This document shows positions 16,185 through 26,551 of a DNA stretch of 64,000 nt, one piece after another; the stretch's first letter is position 1, and every line of letters starts with the position of its first letter. A program made the position numbers and the translations under genes. Source of the stretch: Roseivirga sp. 4D4 (GTDB lineage Bacteria > Bacteroidota > Bacteroidia > Cytophagales > Cyclobacteriaceae); the NCBI RefSeq assembly GCF_001747095.1, contig NZ_MDGP01000001.1:45001-109000 (forward strand). The letters are read 5' to 3'. Under the pieces are notes generated by a model that saw only the letters and a list, made by a program, of their open reading frames with translations, was not told the origin of the DNA and ran no database searches.

Positions 16185-19100
16185 TTATTGAGACAAATTG
16201 AATTGAATTCTCCCACCAAAGGAAGTTCTGGCATTTAAGAAACTGGTTGACACTCTTGGGTCGTTAACATTTCTATCAAAATAGAGTGTCAATTGAAGGG
16301 CTTGGCTGATATTATAATCAAGTGTTGGACTGAGTCTGAAAATCCGAATTCCATCTGTCACAATTGTTGATTCTCCAATCCTTCTTTGAACGGTTTTGCT
16401 ATCGCTAACCGTGAATAGCATATTGAATCGGAGTTCGTTCGGCAAGCTCTCTTTTCGTCCATTAATTCGGAAAGGTATTTTTACACCTGTCTTGGCAAAG
16501 CCTACATTCAGTTGAAGCGCATTTGAAGTGAGTTCTGTCACCTGAATGTTGGATAGATTCAGCGCGATGTTACGTTCTCTAGAATAGTCGAAACTTAGAT
16601 CCCAGTTGCCTTTAGTTTTGACCTGAAGTCCTAGGAATGGTGCCATTGTTTCTGATAGCACCACTTGTTGTGCCAGGTAGACAGGTACGAGAGCACCGTT
16701 TTCATTAAACTGGTTGGCAAGACCTGCATCTGTTACACTATTGTCCAAGGTAAGTCCCAGCGTATAAAGTGGAGAGTTGACATAGTTGCTGACATCATAT
16801 CTACTGGCATAGGAGTGGGACAAGTTAATGCTGGTAAAAATCTCGCTTAAGGCTTTAATTTTTGAAAGCCCTCTGTAGTTCAAACTCCAATTTGGAATAG
16901 GGAATTTTGGAAATGGACTGGTATTGACGGTTTCTGGATCTTTACCACTATATGCAGCCACAAAAGCAGGGATTACCACTTCTTGAGAATTTATGTCGTA
17001 CGTGCCAGCTTCATTCAGCAGGTCAAGTCTGTCTTTGACAACAGACCTGTAGTTTTCAAAATTGGCAAACAAGGGAGATTCGTTGTCATCATTGTCCTTC
17101 TCGAATGCTGTTTTCAGCATGATATATGAGACGTTATAAGTCCCTGATCTATTAGGGTTCACGCTAATGAATGCGTCAGCATCAGCGTCATTCCTGAATA
17201 TCTCCTGATAATTCTCTGTGAATGTCTTTCGGCCGGTTAGATTTATTCTGAAGTCCTGAAATGGCTCAACTGCGGCATTGTAGGAAAATACTGTAGCCCT
17301 GTTTTGGCCAAAGGGAGTAGTAAGAAACTCACTTGGTGCATATTGACCGTTTCGTACTAGCCTGTCTCTAATACCTGGGTCTTGTCCACCTAAAATAAAG
17401 CCAAACCCTGGGTTGGAGAAATCCCGATCGAGGCCAAATAAGAATACGTCTGGCATATATCCGGGGAGTACTGTGCCCTCAGATTTATTATAATTGAAGT
17501 CAATACTTCTGATTGACATCAATGTCCTCAAGAAGCCTTTTACAAATGGGATTTCTGTCAGAGGTTTTCTAGTCTTCACTGTGTCTGGAGCTGTATTGAC
17601 GGATCGCGCCCTTGATCTACTCCGTTGGGGTGAATTTATTTTCTTCAGAGCACCGATGTTATTATATAGACTGACTAAATCCAGTTTACCGCTGAGTGTA
17701 AATTCACGTGTGTTATTGGCGTTATTACCCAGTGTGTCTCTTTGTCCAATGGCTCCAGCCTGCCAATTGAATGTCGCATTGTAACCAAGGTCCGCACTGA
17801 TCCATTCTGTGAGTGGAATTTTATCAAAGGGTAGGGTGTAGGTGGCAGTTATATTATGATTAAAGTCTTTAATTCTTCCGAAGCTTTTCAGGTTATTCCA
17901 AACCGAATCGCGTTCGGCTTCGGTATCCAGGTCACCCTCTGGTTCATCTATAATCGCTCTGGCATTTGCCGTATAATCTAGTGTTATGCGCTCTGCCAGA
18001 TTCCAATTCAAAGCATAAGCGCGATCCATAGTAAATGACTTTTCGAAGTACGGATCAATTCCTTCGATGCCTAACTCTGCATTTCGGAGCTGAGTTCTAA
18101 GGAAACTCCTGTTCAAATTGGCACTGACGATAATCGAATTTGGTACGGGATTGAAATTGAAATCCTTGATGAGCTTTAACCACTTGGAGTTTAAAAAGTC
18201 AACATTTTTGAATGGTTGAATATTCACTTCCTTCGGTTGGTAGGCATAGTTAACCGCACCTCGATAATTTCGATAGTCATAAGAAGCTGTATTGATATTG
18301 CTTCGGGTTACTTCATTGTAAGCGTAGGTGAAACTGAAGTTTTCAATGTCATATGGCATTGCTGGTTTCTCTGTCGTACGTTTCTTCCGAACATTTGAGA
18401 AGTTCAAACTTCTTCGGTTAGAAACGTCAACCACTTTGTCGAAATAGTCATCTCTTTCTTCCTCGGTGTCAAATGAGTTAAGTACATCGTCCAAGGGTAG
18501 GTCTGGATCTAGTGGATCGAATTGTGGTACTGATCGTGATCTTTCAAAACTGAAAAAGGCTGGTATTTCCAAGCCCCAGTCCTCAGGGAAGAACTTGTGT
18601 AGATTCAGCCTTGTGGATACGTCATACTGGGTAGTGCGCTCTCTGCTTCTGTCAGAAATCTTATCCGAGATCGCTCCAAAGCCAATGGATGAGTGACGTA
18701 GGGAAGCCGAAACATTTCCTAAGTCAGCCAACTGTGCGTCTAATCTCGCGTTGGCAGCAAAGCCTGATTTGCTATCGAAATCGGTAACTCTTAGCTCGTT
18801 TGCCCATAAGAAGAAGGTCTTCGGTTCTGAGTCCACAGAACTTGGGTTTCTCATACCGATCATTAATGTTTGGACTGTGCTAAGATCAGGTCTGCCCACA
18901 ACGGTAATGTTATATCGACCTACTTGTTCTGTAAATGGAAGGCTCAGGTTGGCATTTGATCGATTTCGATTGGCTTTAACCTCGTAGAGACTGCTGAAAG
19001 CCACATCTATTTCATTTTCTTCTGGCCAGATTTCTCTTGGCGATATTTGTCCATCTAAGGTCATGGTCAATGGTACTTCAATCTCATAATAGTTTTCTGT

Positions 19101-22100
19101 GAAGTCTGTACCGAGTCGCAAGAAGGCTGTCACTTCACCGGGAGCAATTTCATCAGGGCTATCCGCATGCAGGAACATCTTGAGTCTACCGTAATTGACC
19201 ATGTCCTGACTTACATTCTTGAATACCGCTCTGGCATCCCGATCACGAAGATTCTCAACACTTAACTGAAGGGACTGCTCATTTCTTCTTCTCTGAACTG
19301 CTGAAGTATTGTCTCTATCGCGGATGATACCAGGAGGTAATACATATGGCGGTCTGCCTTGGCCACCCAGACTGTTCTCCTCAAAGCCGACTACAGAAAC
19401 GGTGAAGTTGGGATCAGAAGGTTCTGGGATTTCAAACAGTCCTTTCTCAAAGAGACTTTCATTAAATATTCTCCATTGACTTCCCACAAGTCTGAAATTT
19501 ACCATCCTCATCACGATCGGTTCAGAAAAGTCTGTGAGGTAAGTTCTTAGATATCGTACTGACTTAAATCCATTAATATTTCCTTGAACACGATCCGGTT
19601 TTCTAACGGGAATTCTGAAAAGATACCAATCAACGTCATCACCATTGACTGATCTCGTGATCTTATCAACCACATTATTTCTTCCGACCTGTAAGGCTCC
19701 TGGTCTTAAATCAATCTCATATTCATAATACTCTTCCAAGTCAGCAAGTGTGTTATCTCGGTTGAGGTCTTCGTTGTCTGGTAGGTTAGAATTTGATGGA
19801 GTAAATAACTGGCTTCCAGCAGAAATAGGACTGTTACCCTCCATTCCATTGAATCGCTTGTATCGTTCTAGGATTTTTGCGTCTGCCGCATCAAATTCAT
19901 CCCCAAGGTAGTAGCGAAAATTGTCGTTTGAAGGATCGTCAAGAATCGCTTGTCTGGCTTGAGGACTTAGATTTAGGGCATTAAGATAGTCTTGAAAGAA
20001 TGTCTGTTCCTCAGTGGTTTGAATTCCATCTAGACCAACATCCTGGTTTGTCCTGGCCTCAGCCGTATTGTCAAAAGCTGGGTTCAGATAAGGCTGTCGG
20101 GTTACGCGGCCCCATTCGTTGGTTATCACATCATCAGGATCAGTTGAGCCATCGGTAGGCAAGCCTTGCTCGAATGCATGACGTTCATCGCGCATAACAT
20201 CTTCAGAAATACTTCCTAGGTTAAACCTTAACTTTCCTCCAGTGGTGTTGGCTCTTGGCGTATTGATACCGTCATCAATAAGTCCTCTAGGGTTGTTGAG
20301 GTCTCCATTAGTAACATTAATGAACGGATCCATCATCCAGAATTCAATGTATTCGATATTCGTTTTATCAAAGTCTACCTCATTAGTGATTGCTCTGGTA
20401 ATCGCTCCATAGTTTTGCTCCGGGTTCGGTAATGATCCATCATTGTTAAGGTTTGGATTATAGTTGTACATGCCTCTTTCGGAAGGGTAGTAGGCAATAT
20501 CTAGGGTAGGTTCGTTGACGATGATTTGTTGTGCATCTCGATTGATCACCTCATTTTGACCGACAGATCGGACATAGTGGTTCTCTAAATCTTCAGGTGT
20601 AATGTTTTCTGGCCTGGCACGACCAGTTGAACGGTAGAAAACATTGTCTACAGTATACCAGGCAATCTTTGCTCGCCTATAATTTGCGCCAAGTCTATCA
20701 GGTGTTTGACTGGAAAGATCAAAACGATTGTCATCTGTTTTTGGTGTTGCCCCTAGGCGCCAAGCCTGAACGCTACTAAGGCTAAAAGGGGTGACCGTGG
20801 CTTCGAAATCATCAATGTATGAGGTGCCTTCACCATCTACTTGATTTGAAGTGCCGGGGATCAATTGGGCGAACTCACCGCTAAAGGACAATTTGGAAGG
20901 TGCCTTGGTATCAATAAATGGCAATGCATCTACTAATTTGGTTAACAGTCTGGAGTCATCACTGTAGTTCACGTCAAGCCCCCACATGGTATTACTGACC
21001 GGTTCATTACCAATTCCGATACGAGTAATTTGAGGCCTTTCATTTAAGTGCATTAAAGTGAGTCCTACGTTGGTTCTTTCATTATAAACATAGTCGAACC
21101 TGGCACCTAGAAGGTTCCTGGCTTGAAAATTAAATAGGTCAGCCTTTTCATAGGTCACCCTAATTTTCTTTCCAGAATTGGCTATCGATGGGTTGATGAT
21201 GGTGACTTTTCCCTGAGCATAATCCACCTGATAGTCTTGGCCATCAACAAGAGGGGTGCCTCCTGCGGTAACCACAACACTGCCCTCAGCCACTTGAAAG
21301 GCGTCTAGCTTAATTTCGCTAGCGGAACCTGATTGCAAGCTTCCTTTGATGAAAAACTTATCCAGACGAGAAACGAGTTGAGCATCGGCCTTGGTCGTTC
21401 GATAGAGCGTATCAAATACATATTTCTCCCTAAGGAATTGTTCACTAGGTAGAAATTGTTCATCCAGCGTACGACCAAAAGGTTCTAGTTTTGGGAATAT
21501 CATATAACCCCCGTCTGGATTGATGGTGATACCTTCGACATAATCGAAATTGCCGTCTTTCTGGGGGTCTCCGTTTTGATTAAGCCTATCTAAGCCCATG
21601 ATTTCTATCAATGGGATATCTTTTGTGTTTTGACCCTCGTGTAAACTAGGATTGTCGATGCCAGTATCATCATCTCTATAGATCACTCTGAGCTGGAATG
21701 ATTGTCTATCGATTTGAGCAGCATTGAGGTTGTAGATATTTTTCATCATCAAATCCCAGGTGGGTACTTGGGTATTGATTTTATTCGGTCTCAAAAGTTT
21801 GAGAAAGATTACCTCGTCCTCTGACCTATTCTGATAGTCTTCTGTGAGCTCACCCACCTTGAAGTTTTGACCTCGGAAATTATACTCGTAAGAAACGGCA
21901 AGCACTTCATCGTTTTGAAGCTGTCTGTTTAAAGAGATGAAACCCAATTCTCTATTGAATGTATATTCGGCAGGATCGAGTTTTCGAGCTCCAGTCACTC
22001 GCTCAAAGTCCTGACCTTTTTCCAAACCTTGACTTTCAAGTAAGCTACTTACCTGATCGGCCTGTCGGAGATTAGGATTGTTTTGCAAATTTTGGAATAG

Positions 22101-23303
22101 ACTGTTAGCACTATTGCTTGTAGGAGCGTTATTCGCACCACTTCCGACAAAGGGATTCCCATTTTGGAATACATCACCTTCACCCAAATCCATAAATCCT
22201 ACAAAGTTTCTTAAGGTTTGCGTGTTATTCGATCGATTGAGAATATAGATTTCTACTCTGCTAATTTGAATACCTGAGATAATGGAGGGTATGCTTTGGT
22301 TCCAGTTTTCGTAGTTATTGCGAAAGAACTGGCCAAGGAAGAAGTGCCTGTTCTCATCATAGTCCGATGCTCTAATTTCAAATTCGCTCCGCTGAACTCC
22401 ACCATCTATTTCAATGGATTCGGAGCTACCTCGCTGAGAGGCGGCTAGTACCGTGGCGTAAAGTCTGCCGAACTGCAATTGGGTTTTGAAGCCAAATAGA
22501 TTTTGTCCTCCCTGAATTAGACTGTTGGCGATCGGCATACTCACATTACCGATTTCTAGGGATTTAATAATGTCTGATTCCAATCCGCTAAATTCTACTT
22601 TCAGTTCATTCTCAAAGTCAAAGGAGTTATTGTTATCAAAGTTGGCATTGAGCCTTAATTTAGAACCTATGGTACCTTGGAGACTCATTTGGATGTTCTG
22701 ATCAAATTCAAAAGTTCCATTCCGCTGTTGTCTGATAGGAATGGCCGGATTATCTACTCTTTGAAACCTTCCTCCAAGATCTAGTTGCACAAAGCCATTG
22801 GTATTGATGAGTATTTGATCTCCTCCAAAAAGCCTATCAAAGAATGGGTTTAGTGCAATAGGAGGGATAAGTTGGCCTCTATTACTGATGGCACTTTCCC
22901 CATCTAGCGCTTTTGATTTTTCTCTAAAGAAGTTTCTATTTCCTAGTTGAAGTGACTTTTGTACCGCTTGATTAAATGGGACAAGCGTAGGAGGGCGGTA
23001 GAGTGAGCCTCCAATTTGCTCACTAAAAATGAGATTCTTGCCGGTATCCAGGGCAATATTCTTCTTAAGATGACTTCCGCCATTAAACCATAGAGGAGAT
23101 CTCAGTTGTGGTCTGAATAATGGGTCACCCAAAGGGTAGATGGACCTGTATTTCGGATAAGGTGATTTTACATATTTGCTGGTATCCGATTTTGCCTTGG
23201 TTGTGTCCTGTGTTTGTAAATCACGGGCATAGGTTGGCATGCAAATGCTGGTAAGCATCACTCCAAAAAATATGAGGACTAATATTTTCCTACGTTGTAT
23301 CAA
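16185..23303 (-). CDS. sprA: T9SS outer-membrane translocon SprA
   Basis: 2372 aa, the giant beta-barrel channel of type IX secretion through which folded cargo leaves. A signal peptide (MIQRRKILVLIFFGVMLTSI... to TYA) starts it, followed by the two SprA N-terminal type regions and a very long series of barrel strands, ending with RTSFGGRIQFNLSQ. The size and the abundance of alternating aromatic/Asn/Arg strands match SprA/Sov. It follows ruvA by 16 bp and precedes gcvH, the classical order. This gene and porU/porV show that the cell has a complete-looking secretion core, though PorK/L/M/N are outside the window. Confidence 0.95.
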   Translation of the reverse strand: MIQRRKILVLIFFGVMLTSICMPTYARDLQTQDTTKAKSDTSKYVKSPYPKYRSIYPLGDPLFRPQLRSPLWFNGGSHLKKNIALDTGKNLIFSEQIGGSLYRPPTLVPFNQAVQKSLQLGNRNFFREKSKALDGESAISNRGQLIPPIALNPFFDRLFGGDQILINTNGFVQLDLGGRFQRVDNPAIPIRQQRNGTFEFDQNIQMSLQGTIGSKLRLNANFDNNNSFDFENELKVEFSGLESDIIKSLEIGNVSMPIANSLIQGGQNLFGFKTQLQFGRLYATVLAASQRGSSESIEIDGGVQRSEFEIRASDYDENRHFFLGQFFRNNYENWNQSIPSIISGIQISRVEIYILNRSNNTQTLRNFVGFMDLGEGDVFQNGNPFVGSGANNAPTSNSANSLFQNLQNNPNLRQADQVSSLLESQGLEKGQDFERVTGARKLDPAEYTFNRELGFISLNRQLQNDEVLAVSYEYNFRGQNFKVGELTEDYQNRSEDEVIFLKLLRPNKINTQVPTWDLMMKNIYNLNAAQIDRQSFQLRVIYRDDDTGIDNPSLHEGQNTKDIPLIEIMGLDRLNQNGDPQKDGNFDYVEGITINPDGGYMIFPKLEPFGRTLDEQFLPSEQFLREKYVFDTLYRTTKADAQLVSRLDKFFIKGSLQSGSASEIKLDAFQVAEGSVVVTAGGTPLVDGQDYQVDYAQGKVTIINPSIANSGKKIRVTYEKADLFNFQARNLLGARFDYVYNERTNVGLTLMHLNERPQITRIGIGNEPVSNTMWGLDVNYSDDSRLLTKLVDALPFIDTKAPSKLSFSGEFAQLIPGTSNQVDGEGTSYIDDFEATVTPFSLSSVQAWRLGATPKTDDNRFDLSSQTPDRLGANYRRAKIAWYTVDNVFYRSTGRARPENITPEDLENHYVRSVGQNEVINRDAQQIIVNEPTLDIAYYPSERGMYNYNPNLNNDGSLPNPEQNYGAITRAITNEVDFDKTNIEYIEFWMMDPFINVTNGDLNNPRGLIDDGINTPRANTTGGKLRFNLGSISEDVMRDERHAFEQGLPTDGSTDPDDVITNEWGRVTRQPYLNPAFDNTAEARTNQDVGLDGIQTTEEQTFFQDYLNALNLSPQARQAILDDPSNDNFRYYLGDEFDAADAKILERYKRFNGMEGNSPISAGSQLFTPSNSNLPDNEDLNRDNTLADLEEYYEYEIDLRPGALQVGRNNVVDKITRSVNGDDVDWYLFRIPVRKPDRVQGNINGFKSVRYLRTYLTDFSEPIVMRMVNFRLVGSQWRIFNESLFEKGLFEIPEPSDPNFTVSVVGFEENSLGGQGRPPYVLPPGIIRDRDNTSAVQRRRNEQSLQLSVENLRDRDARAVFKNVSQDMVNYGRLKMFLHADSPDEIAPGEVTAFLRLGTDFTENYYEIEVPLTMTLDGQISPREIWPEENEIDVAFSSLYEVKANRNRSNANLSLPFTEQVGRYNITVVGRPDLSTVQTLMIGMRNPSSVDSEPKTFFLWANELRVTDFDSKSGFAANARLDAQLADLGNVSASLRHSSIGFGAISDKISDRSRERTTQYDVSTRLNLHKFFPEDWGLEIPAFFSFERSRSVPQFDPLDPDLPLDDVLNSFDTEEERDDYFDKVVDVSNRRSLNFSNVRKKRTTEKPAMPYDIENFSFTYAYNEVTRSNINTASYDYRNYRGAVNYAYQPKEVNIQPFKNVDFLNSKWLKLIKDFNFNPVPNSIIVSANLNRSFLRTQLRNAELGIEGIDPYFEKSFTMDRAYALNWNLAERITLDYTANARAIIDEPEGDLDTEAERDSVWNNLKSFGRIKDFNHNITATYTLPFDKIPLTEWISADLGYNATFNWQAGAIGQRDTLGNNANNTREFTLSGKLDLVSLYNNIGALKKINSPQRSRSRARSVNTAPDTVKTRKPLTEIPFVKGFLRTLMSIRSIDFNYNKSEGTVLPGYMPDVFLFGLDRDFSNPGFGFILGGQDPGIRDRLVRNGQYAPSEFLTTPFGQNRATVFSYNAAVEPFQDFRINLTGRKTFTENYQEIFRNDADADAFISVNPNRSGTYNVSYIMLKTAFEKDNDDNESPLFANFENYRSVVKDRLDLLNEAGTYDINSQEVVIPAFVAAYSGKDPETVNTSPFPKFPIPNWSLNYRGLSKIKALSEIFTSINLSHSYASRYDVSNYVNSPLYTLGLTLDNSVTDAGLANQFNENGALVPVYLAQQVVLSETMAPFLGLQVKTKGNWDLSFDYSRERNIALNLSNIQVTELTSNALQLNVGFAKTGVKIPFRINGRKESLPNELRFNMLFTVSDSKTVQRRIGESTIVTDGIRIFRLSPTLDYNISQALQLTLYFDRNVNDPRVSTSFLNARTSFGGRIQFNLSQ

Positions 23304-23319
23304 GTCTTAAGAAAATACC

Positions 23320-23913
23320 TCAAGCTGCTTTGAGTGCTAATTTTATCAATTGTTCGAGGCTTATATCGCTGGAGCTTTCCTTCAAAATCTTGTCAATACT
23401 CTTCTGCGCAGCGGCTTTATTAATGCCTAAGGTTACTAACGCTGCAAGGGCCTCGTTTCGTGTAGTATTTTTATTAGAAATTGGTAGGTTCAGCAGATCG
23501 CCACCTACATTGTCTTTGCCGACTTTATCCTTAAGTTCTAAAATGATGCGTTGGGCGGTTTTTGCTCCAATGCCTTTTACGGCCTGAATTGTTCTTACAT
23601 CTTCACTCAAAATGGCATGTTCTACCTCCTCAGGATTCAATGAGGAGAGTACCATAAGTCCAGTGGAGGGACCTACTCCTGAAATGGAGATCAAATGTAA
23701 AAAAGTCTGTTTTTCATGCGTATCGGAAAAGCCAAACAGGGTTTGAGCATCTTCTTTCACATGAAAGTGTGTGTACAATTGAATGTTTTCCTGATCCTTT
23801 ATTTTGGAAAATGTATTAAGCGATATTTTCACCTCGTATCCGACACCGCCAATGTCAAGAATGACAAAAGTGGGGTCTTTATGGGCTAGTTTTCCCTTGA
23901 GATAAGCGTACAT
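23320..23913 (-). CDS. ruvA: Holliday junction branch migration protein RuvA
   Basis: 197 aa from the ATG at 23913, chosen because RuvA proteins start MYAYLKGKL; the frame extends 14 codons further upstream without family similarity. N-terminal OB fold, then two helix-hairpin-helix motifs (ISGVGPSTGLMVLS and VKGIGAKTAQRIILELK), and a C-terminal domain that contacts RuvB. It binds four-way junctions and loads the RuvB motor. Upstream lies a terminator (23932-23963), so ruvA probably starts its own transcript leading into sprA. Confidence 0.95.
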   Translation of the reverse strand: MYAYLKGKLAHKDPTFVILDIGGVGYEVKISLNTFSKIKDQENIQLYTHFHVKEDAQTLFGFSDTHEKQTFLHLISISGVGPSTGLMVLSSLNPEEVEHAILSEDVRTIQAVKGIGAKTAQRIILELKDKVGKDNVGGDLLNLPISNKNTTRNEALAALVTLGINKAAAQKSIDKILKESSSDISLEQLIKLALKAA

Positions 23914-23931
23914 AGACTGGGTTAAAGTAGC

Positions 23932-23963
23932 TAAAAATAAAAATGGCAAGTTCAACTTGCCAT
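23932..23963 (-). terminator. Intrinsic terminator after the DUF4837 gene
   Basis: ATGGCAAGTT and AACTTGCCAT form a perfect 10-bp stem with a single central base. On the minus strand it is followed by TTTTATTTTTAG. It separates the DUF4837 gene from ruvA. The T-rich tail TATTTTTA also resembles a -7 box (7/8) and might serve ruvA. Confidence 0.75.
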
Positions 23964-24018
23964 AATGTTTAAAATTAAGAAGAATACCTTAACCTCAGTC
24001 AAATGAGAAGGATTTTCG

Positions 24019-25125
24019 CTAACTCACTCTAAAGGTTGTCAGCAGGGATTCCATTTCACGAATCAGCTCTCTATGATCTTCACTTGGGTGGATCACAAAA
24101 CCTTCGATGTAGTACAATCTTTCTGTGCCCTCATCAACAAAAGTGTAGCTCACGAAAGTACCTCCAACTGAAAAGTTATTGGTTTTCCAGGCACCTTTCA
24201 TTTCTACCGTATACTGATCATTGAAATTGATATTTCTGAAAACCGGATCCATATATTCGGTTTCAGTAATCATATAAGACTCCTTGTTTTCTGGGTCTCC
24301 ATAGATATACTTCTTCCCAGCCTCATTGCGCAGCTTGATAATGTTTTCGTACTTGAACTCATCTTGAGACGTATAAGGCTTGCTGTAAACAAAAAGGTTT
24401 TTGCTTGGGCCAACTGCTGGTAAAGCTCTTACCCACATAAAGTCATCTTCAAGCATGGAAAGCTCATAGCCTGCCGGGATTTTGATGTTAATCCCCAGTC
24501 GGTCATTGACTTTTCGAAGAATTCCCTTTGAGGCAGTCGACATTTGAATCGTACGTGCGAGTCGCTGCTTTTCTGCTATGTTGAAGAAGTTTTGAACCAG
24601 TCCTTTATTCTCTTTTAAGTTTTTGATCAATGAAGCATCATCTTTTCCAAAGAGCTGAAGTATCTTTTGTCCTTTTGAATATTGATCTTCAGACGTTTGC
24701 ATAAAGAGGTCTGGGTTATTAAAGATTCGTTCTCTGGAGGTCTCACTGAAAGTTCCTTGAAGCCACTTATCGGCAGCAGAACTACCTTCAAAAGAAGTGA
24801 CATAGACTAGGTTTCTTGCTACTCTGAAGATTCGATTGAATTCGAAAGGTTCTATGACACGGATAGTGAACATTGGCTCTGGCCTTGTCAACCCGGGAAC
24901 AGTTTCCCTGAAAACCTCTTTGATGGCTTCCCCTAATGCACCATCATACTTACGCTTGTTAATGATTATTACAATTTCTCCGGATTCACCAGTGGCATCA
25001 GGTAAAAAAGAAGTATTCTTTGCATTACCTTCTTTTTCTTCGCCTACTTCCTGTTGATCTTTTTCTCCACTACAAGCAATAAGGCTGGCTATAAACAAAA
25101 GGGCTAAAAGCTTTTTCATAGTCAA
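24019..25125 (-). CDS. DUF4837 family lipoprotein
   Basis: 368 aa. The N-terminus MTMKKLLALLFIASLIACSGE carries a lipobox (LIAC), so the protein is predicted to be lipidated at the Cys and held in the cell envelope. The remainder has the features of DUF4837, a Bacteroidota-specific family without known function (GEIVIIINKRKYDGALGEAI near the start, then NPDLFMQTSED). Translation may start at M1 or M3. It is the last gene of a long minus-strand run (34300 to 24019) dominated by envelope genes and is followed by an intrinsic terminator. Confidence 0.8.
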   Translation of the reverse strand: MTMKKLLALLFIASLIACSGEKDQQEVGEEKEGNAKNTSFLPDATGESGEIVIIINKRKYDGALGEAIKEVFRETVPGLTRPEPMFTIRVIEPFEFNRIFRVARNLVYVTSFEGSSAADKWLQGTFSETSRERIFNNPDLFMQTSEDQYSKGQKILQLFGKDDASLIKNLKENKGLVQNFFNIAEKQRLARTIQMSTASKGILRKVNDRLGINIKIPAGYELSMLEDDFMWVRALPAVGPSKNLFVYSKPYTSQDEFKYENIIKLRNEAGKKYIYGDPENKESYMITETEYMDPVFRNINFNDQYTVEMKGAWKTNNFSVGGTFVSYTFVDEGTERLYYIEGFVIHPSEDHRELIREMESLLTTFRVS

Positions 25126-25206
25126 TATTTTAGTCTGTGTTCAAACAAATGATTAATCAGAGGAATAACAAGAAAAATCTACTAAAAGTTTAGTTGATTG
25201 AATATT

Positions 25207-26547
25207 TTACCCTACCCTCAACGGCATTCCCGGTTTGATAGAACTGCTTTTGAGGTTATTAAGTTGCCGGATTTTGTCAATGCTTAACCCTTTGTACATA
25301 CGGGAGATATCCCATAAGGTGTCACCTGGTTGTACGACATGGAGCTTCGAATCGGGGATGGGTTGGTTGACCAATCTGACGGTGCTCTTTTCATAGAAAT
25401 CAGGGCCAATGTAAATATTCAGCCTTTGACCGACTCGTATCAATGAACCACGGATATTGTTCCAGGCTTTTAAATCTCTAAGCCTAACACCGTGTTTTCT
25501 GGCTATAGTACCTAAGACATCTCCGCTTCTGACTCTATAGACAACTTTTTCCTTACCAAATGTGCTTCCAGGCATATTCTTAGCCAGTTTTTCAAATTCG
25601 CTTTTAGCCGCTTCAGCTTTGGCCAAAATGAAAGTTTCATTCTTTAAGAAATTGGATTTGCTTGCTTTTGGAATGCGCAATTCGAAATCTTTTGCTTTTG
25701 CAGGGATGGCTCCTTTCTTCACTGCAGGATTCAGCTGGTTTAAGGTTTCCAAGGGGATACCACTTTCTTCAGCAAATGCCTTTAAGTAGATGAATTGATT
25801 GGTTTTGACAATATCAAAATCGATTGGGTACAGCGGGTCTTCGGTGTAGATATTGTGAACGTCAGCATATTCCATTGCATATACAATGGCTGCGAATTGT
25901 GGTACGTATGAGCGTGTTTCGCGTGGCAGGTAGCGATACACCTTCCAGAAATCGTTCCGGTAGCCGGCTCTCCTTATGGCTCGCTTCACATTACCAATGC
26001 CACTATTATAAGCTGCCAGGGTGAGTTTCCAATCCTTGAATACACCGTATAGCCATTTGATGTATTGACAGGCAGCTTCAGTAGATTTTTCCGGGTCCAT
26101 CCGTTCATCGATGTACCAGTCTATTTTTAGGCCTCTTTCTCGGGCTGTCGGAGCCATAAATTGCCACAGTCCAACGGCTTGAGGGCCGGATGTGGCTTTT
26201 GGGTTAAGTCCGGCTTCTATAATGGGCAAATACTTAAGCTCTTGGGGCAGATCGTAGGCTTTGAGATACTTCTCGAAGATGGGAAAGTAAATCTCCTTTC
26301 TTCTGAGCATTTCACGGGTATAATCCCTGTCTCTAACAGTGAAGTAGTTGACGAAGGCATCTACACGATCGTTGAAGGCAATATCTATCGTTAGATCTAA
26401 ATTATTATATCGCCTTTCGATGTCTTCATAGGCTATATCAGGCGCATAATCATAGACTTCATATAGAGGTTTTTCCTTTTGCGCCAGCAATGTGCTCACA
26501 CATAGGAGTAGAACTGATATGAATTTTATGACGCTTTTGTTCACCAA
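25207..26547 (-). CDS. Membrane-bound lytic transglycosylase with two LysM domains (MltD-like)
   Basis: 446 aa with a signal peptide ending near LLAQ. The SLT (goose-lysozyme-like) domain spans ~85-230, with catalytic Glu111 in PIIEAGLNPKA followed by AVGLWQFM; the usual ES is EA here. Two LysM repeats (about 335-380 and 400-446) begin VVYRVRSGDVLGTIA and HVVQPGDTLWDISR and bind peptidoglycan. The enzyme cleaves glycan strands to 1,6-anhydro products in the periplasm. It starts 4 bp after gatA stops, so it is translated from the same message. Confidence 0.92.
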   Translation of the reverse strand: MVNKSVIKFISVLLLCVSTLLAQKEKPLYEVYDYAPDIAYEDIERRYNNLDLTIDIAFNDRVDAFVNYFTVRDRDYTREMLRRKEIYFPIFEKYLKAYDLPQELKYLPIIEAGLNPKATSGPQAVGLWQFMAPTARERGLKIDWYIDERMDPEKSTEAACQYIKWLYGVFKDWKLTLAAYNSGIGNVKRAIRRAGYRNDFWKVYRYLPRETRSYVPQFAAIVYAMEYADVHNIYTEDPLYPIDFDIVKTNQFIYLKAFAEESGIPLETLNQLNPAVKKGAIPAKAKDFELRIPKASKSNFLKNETFILAKAEAAKSEFEKLAKNMPGSTFGKEKVVYRVRSGDVLGTIARKHGVRLRDLKAWNNIRGSLIRVGQRLNIYIGPDFYEKSTVRLVNQPIPDSKLHVVQPGDTLWDISRMYKGLSIDKIRQLNNLKSSSIKPGMPLRVG

Positions 26548-26551
26548 CGGG

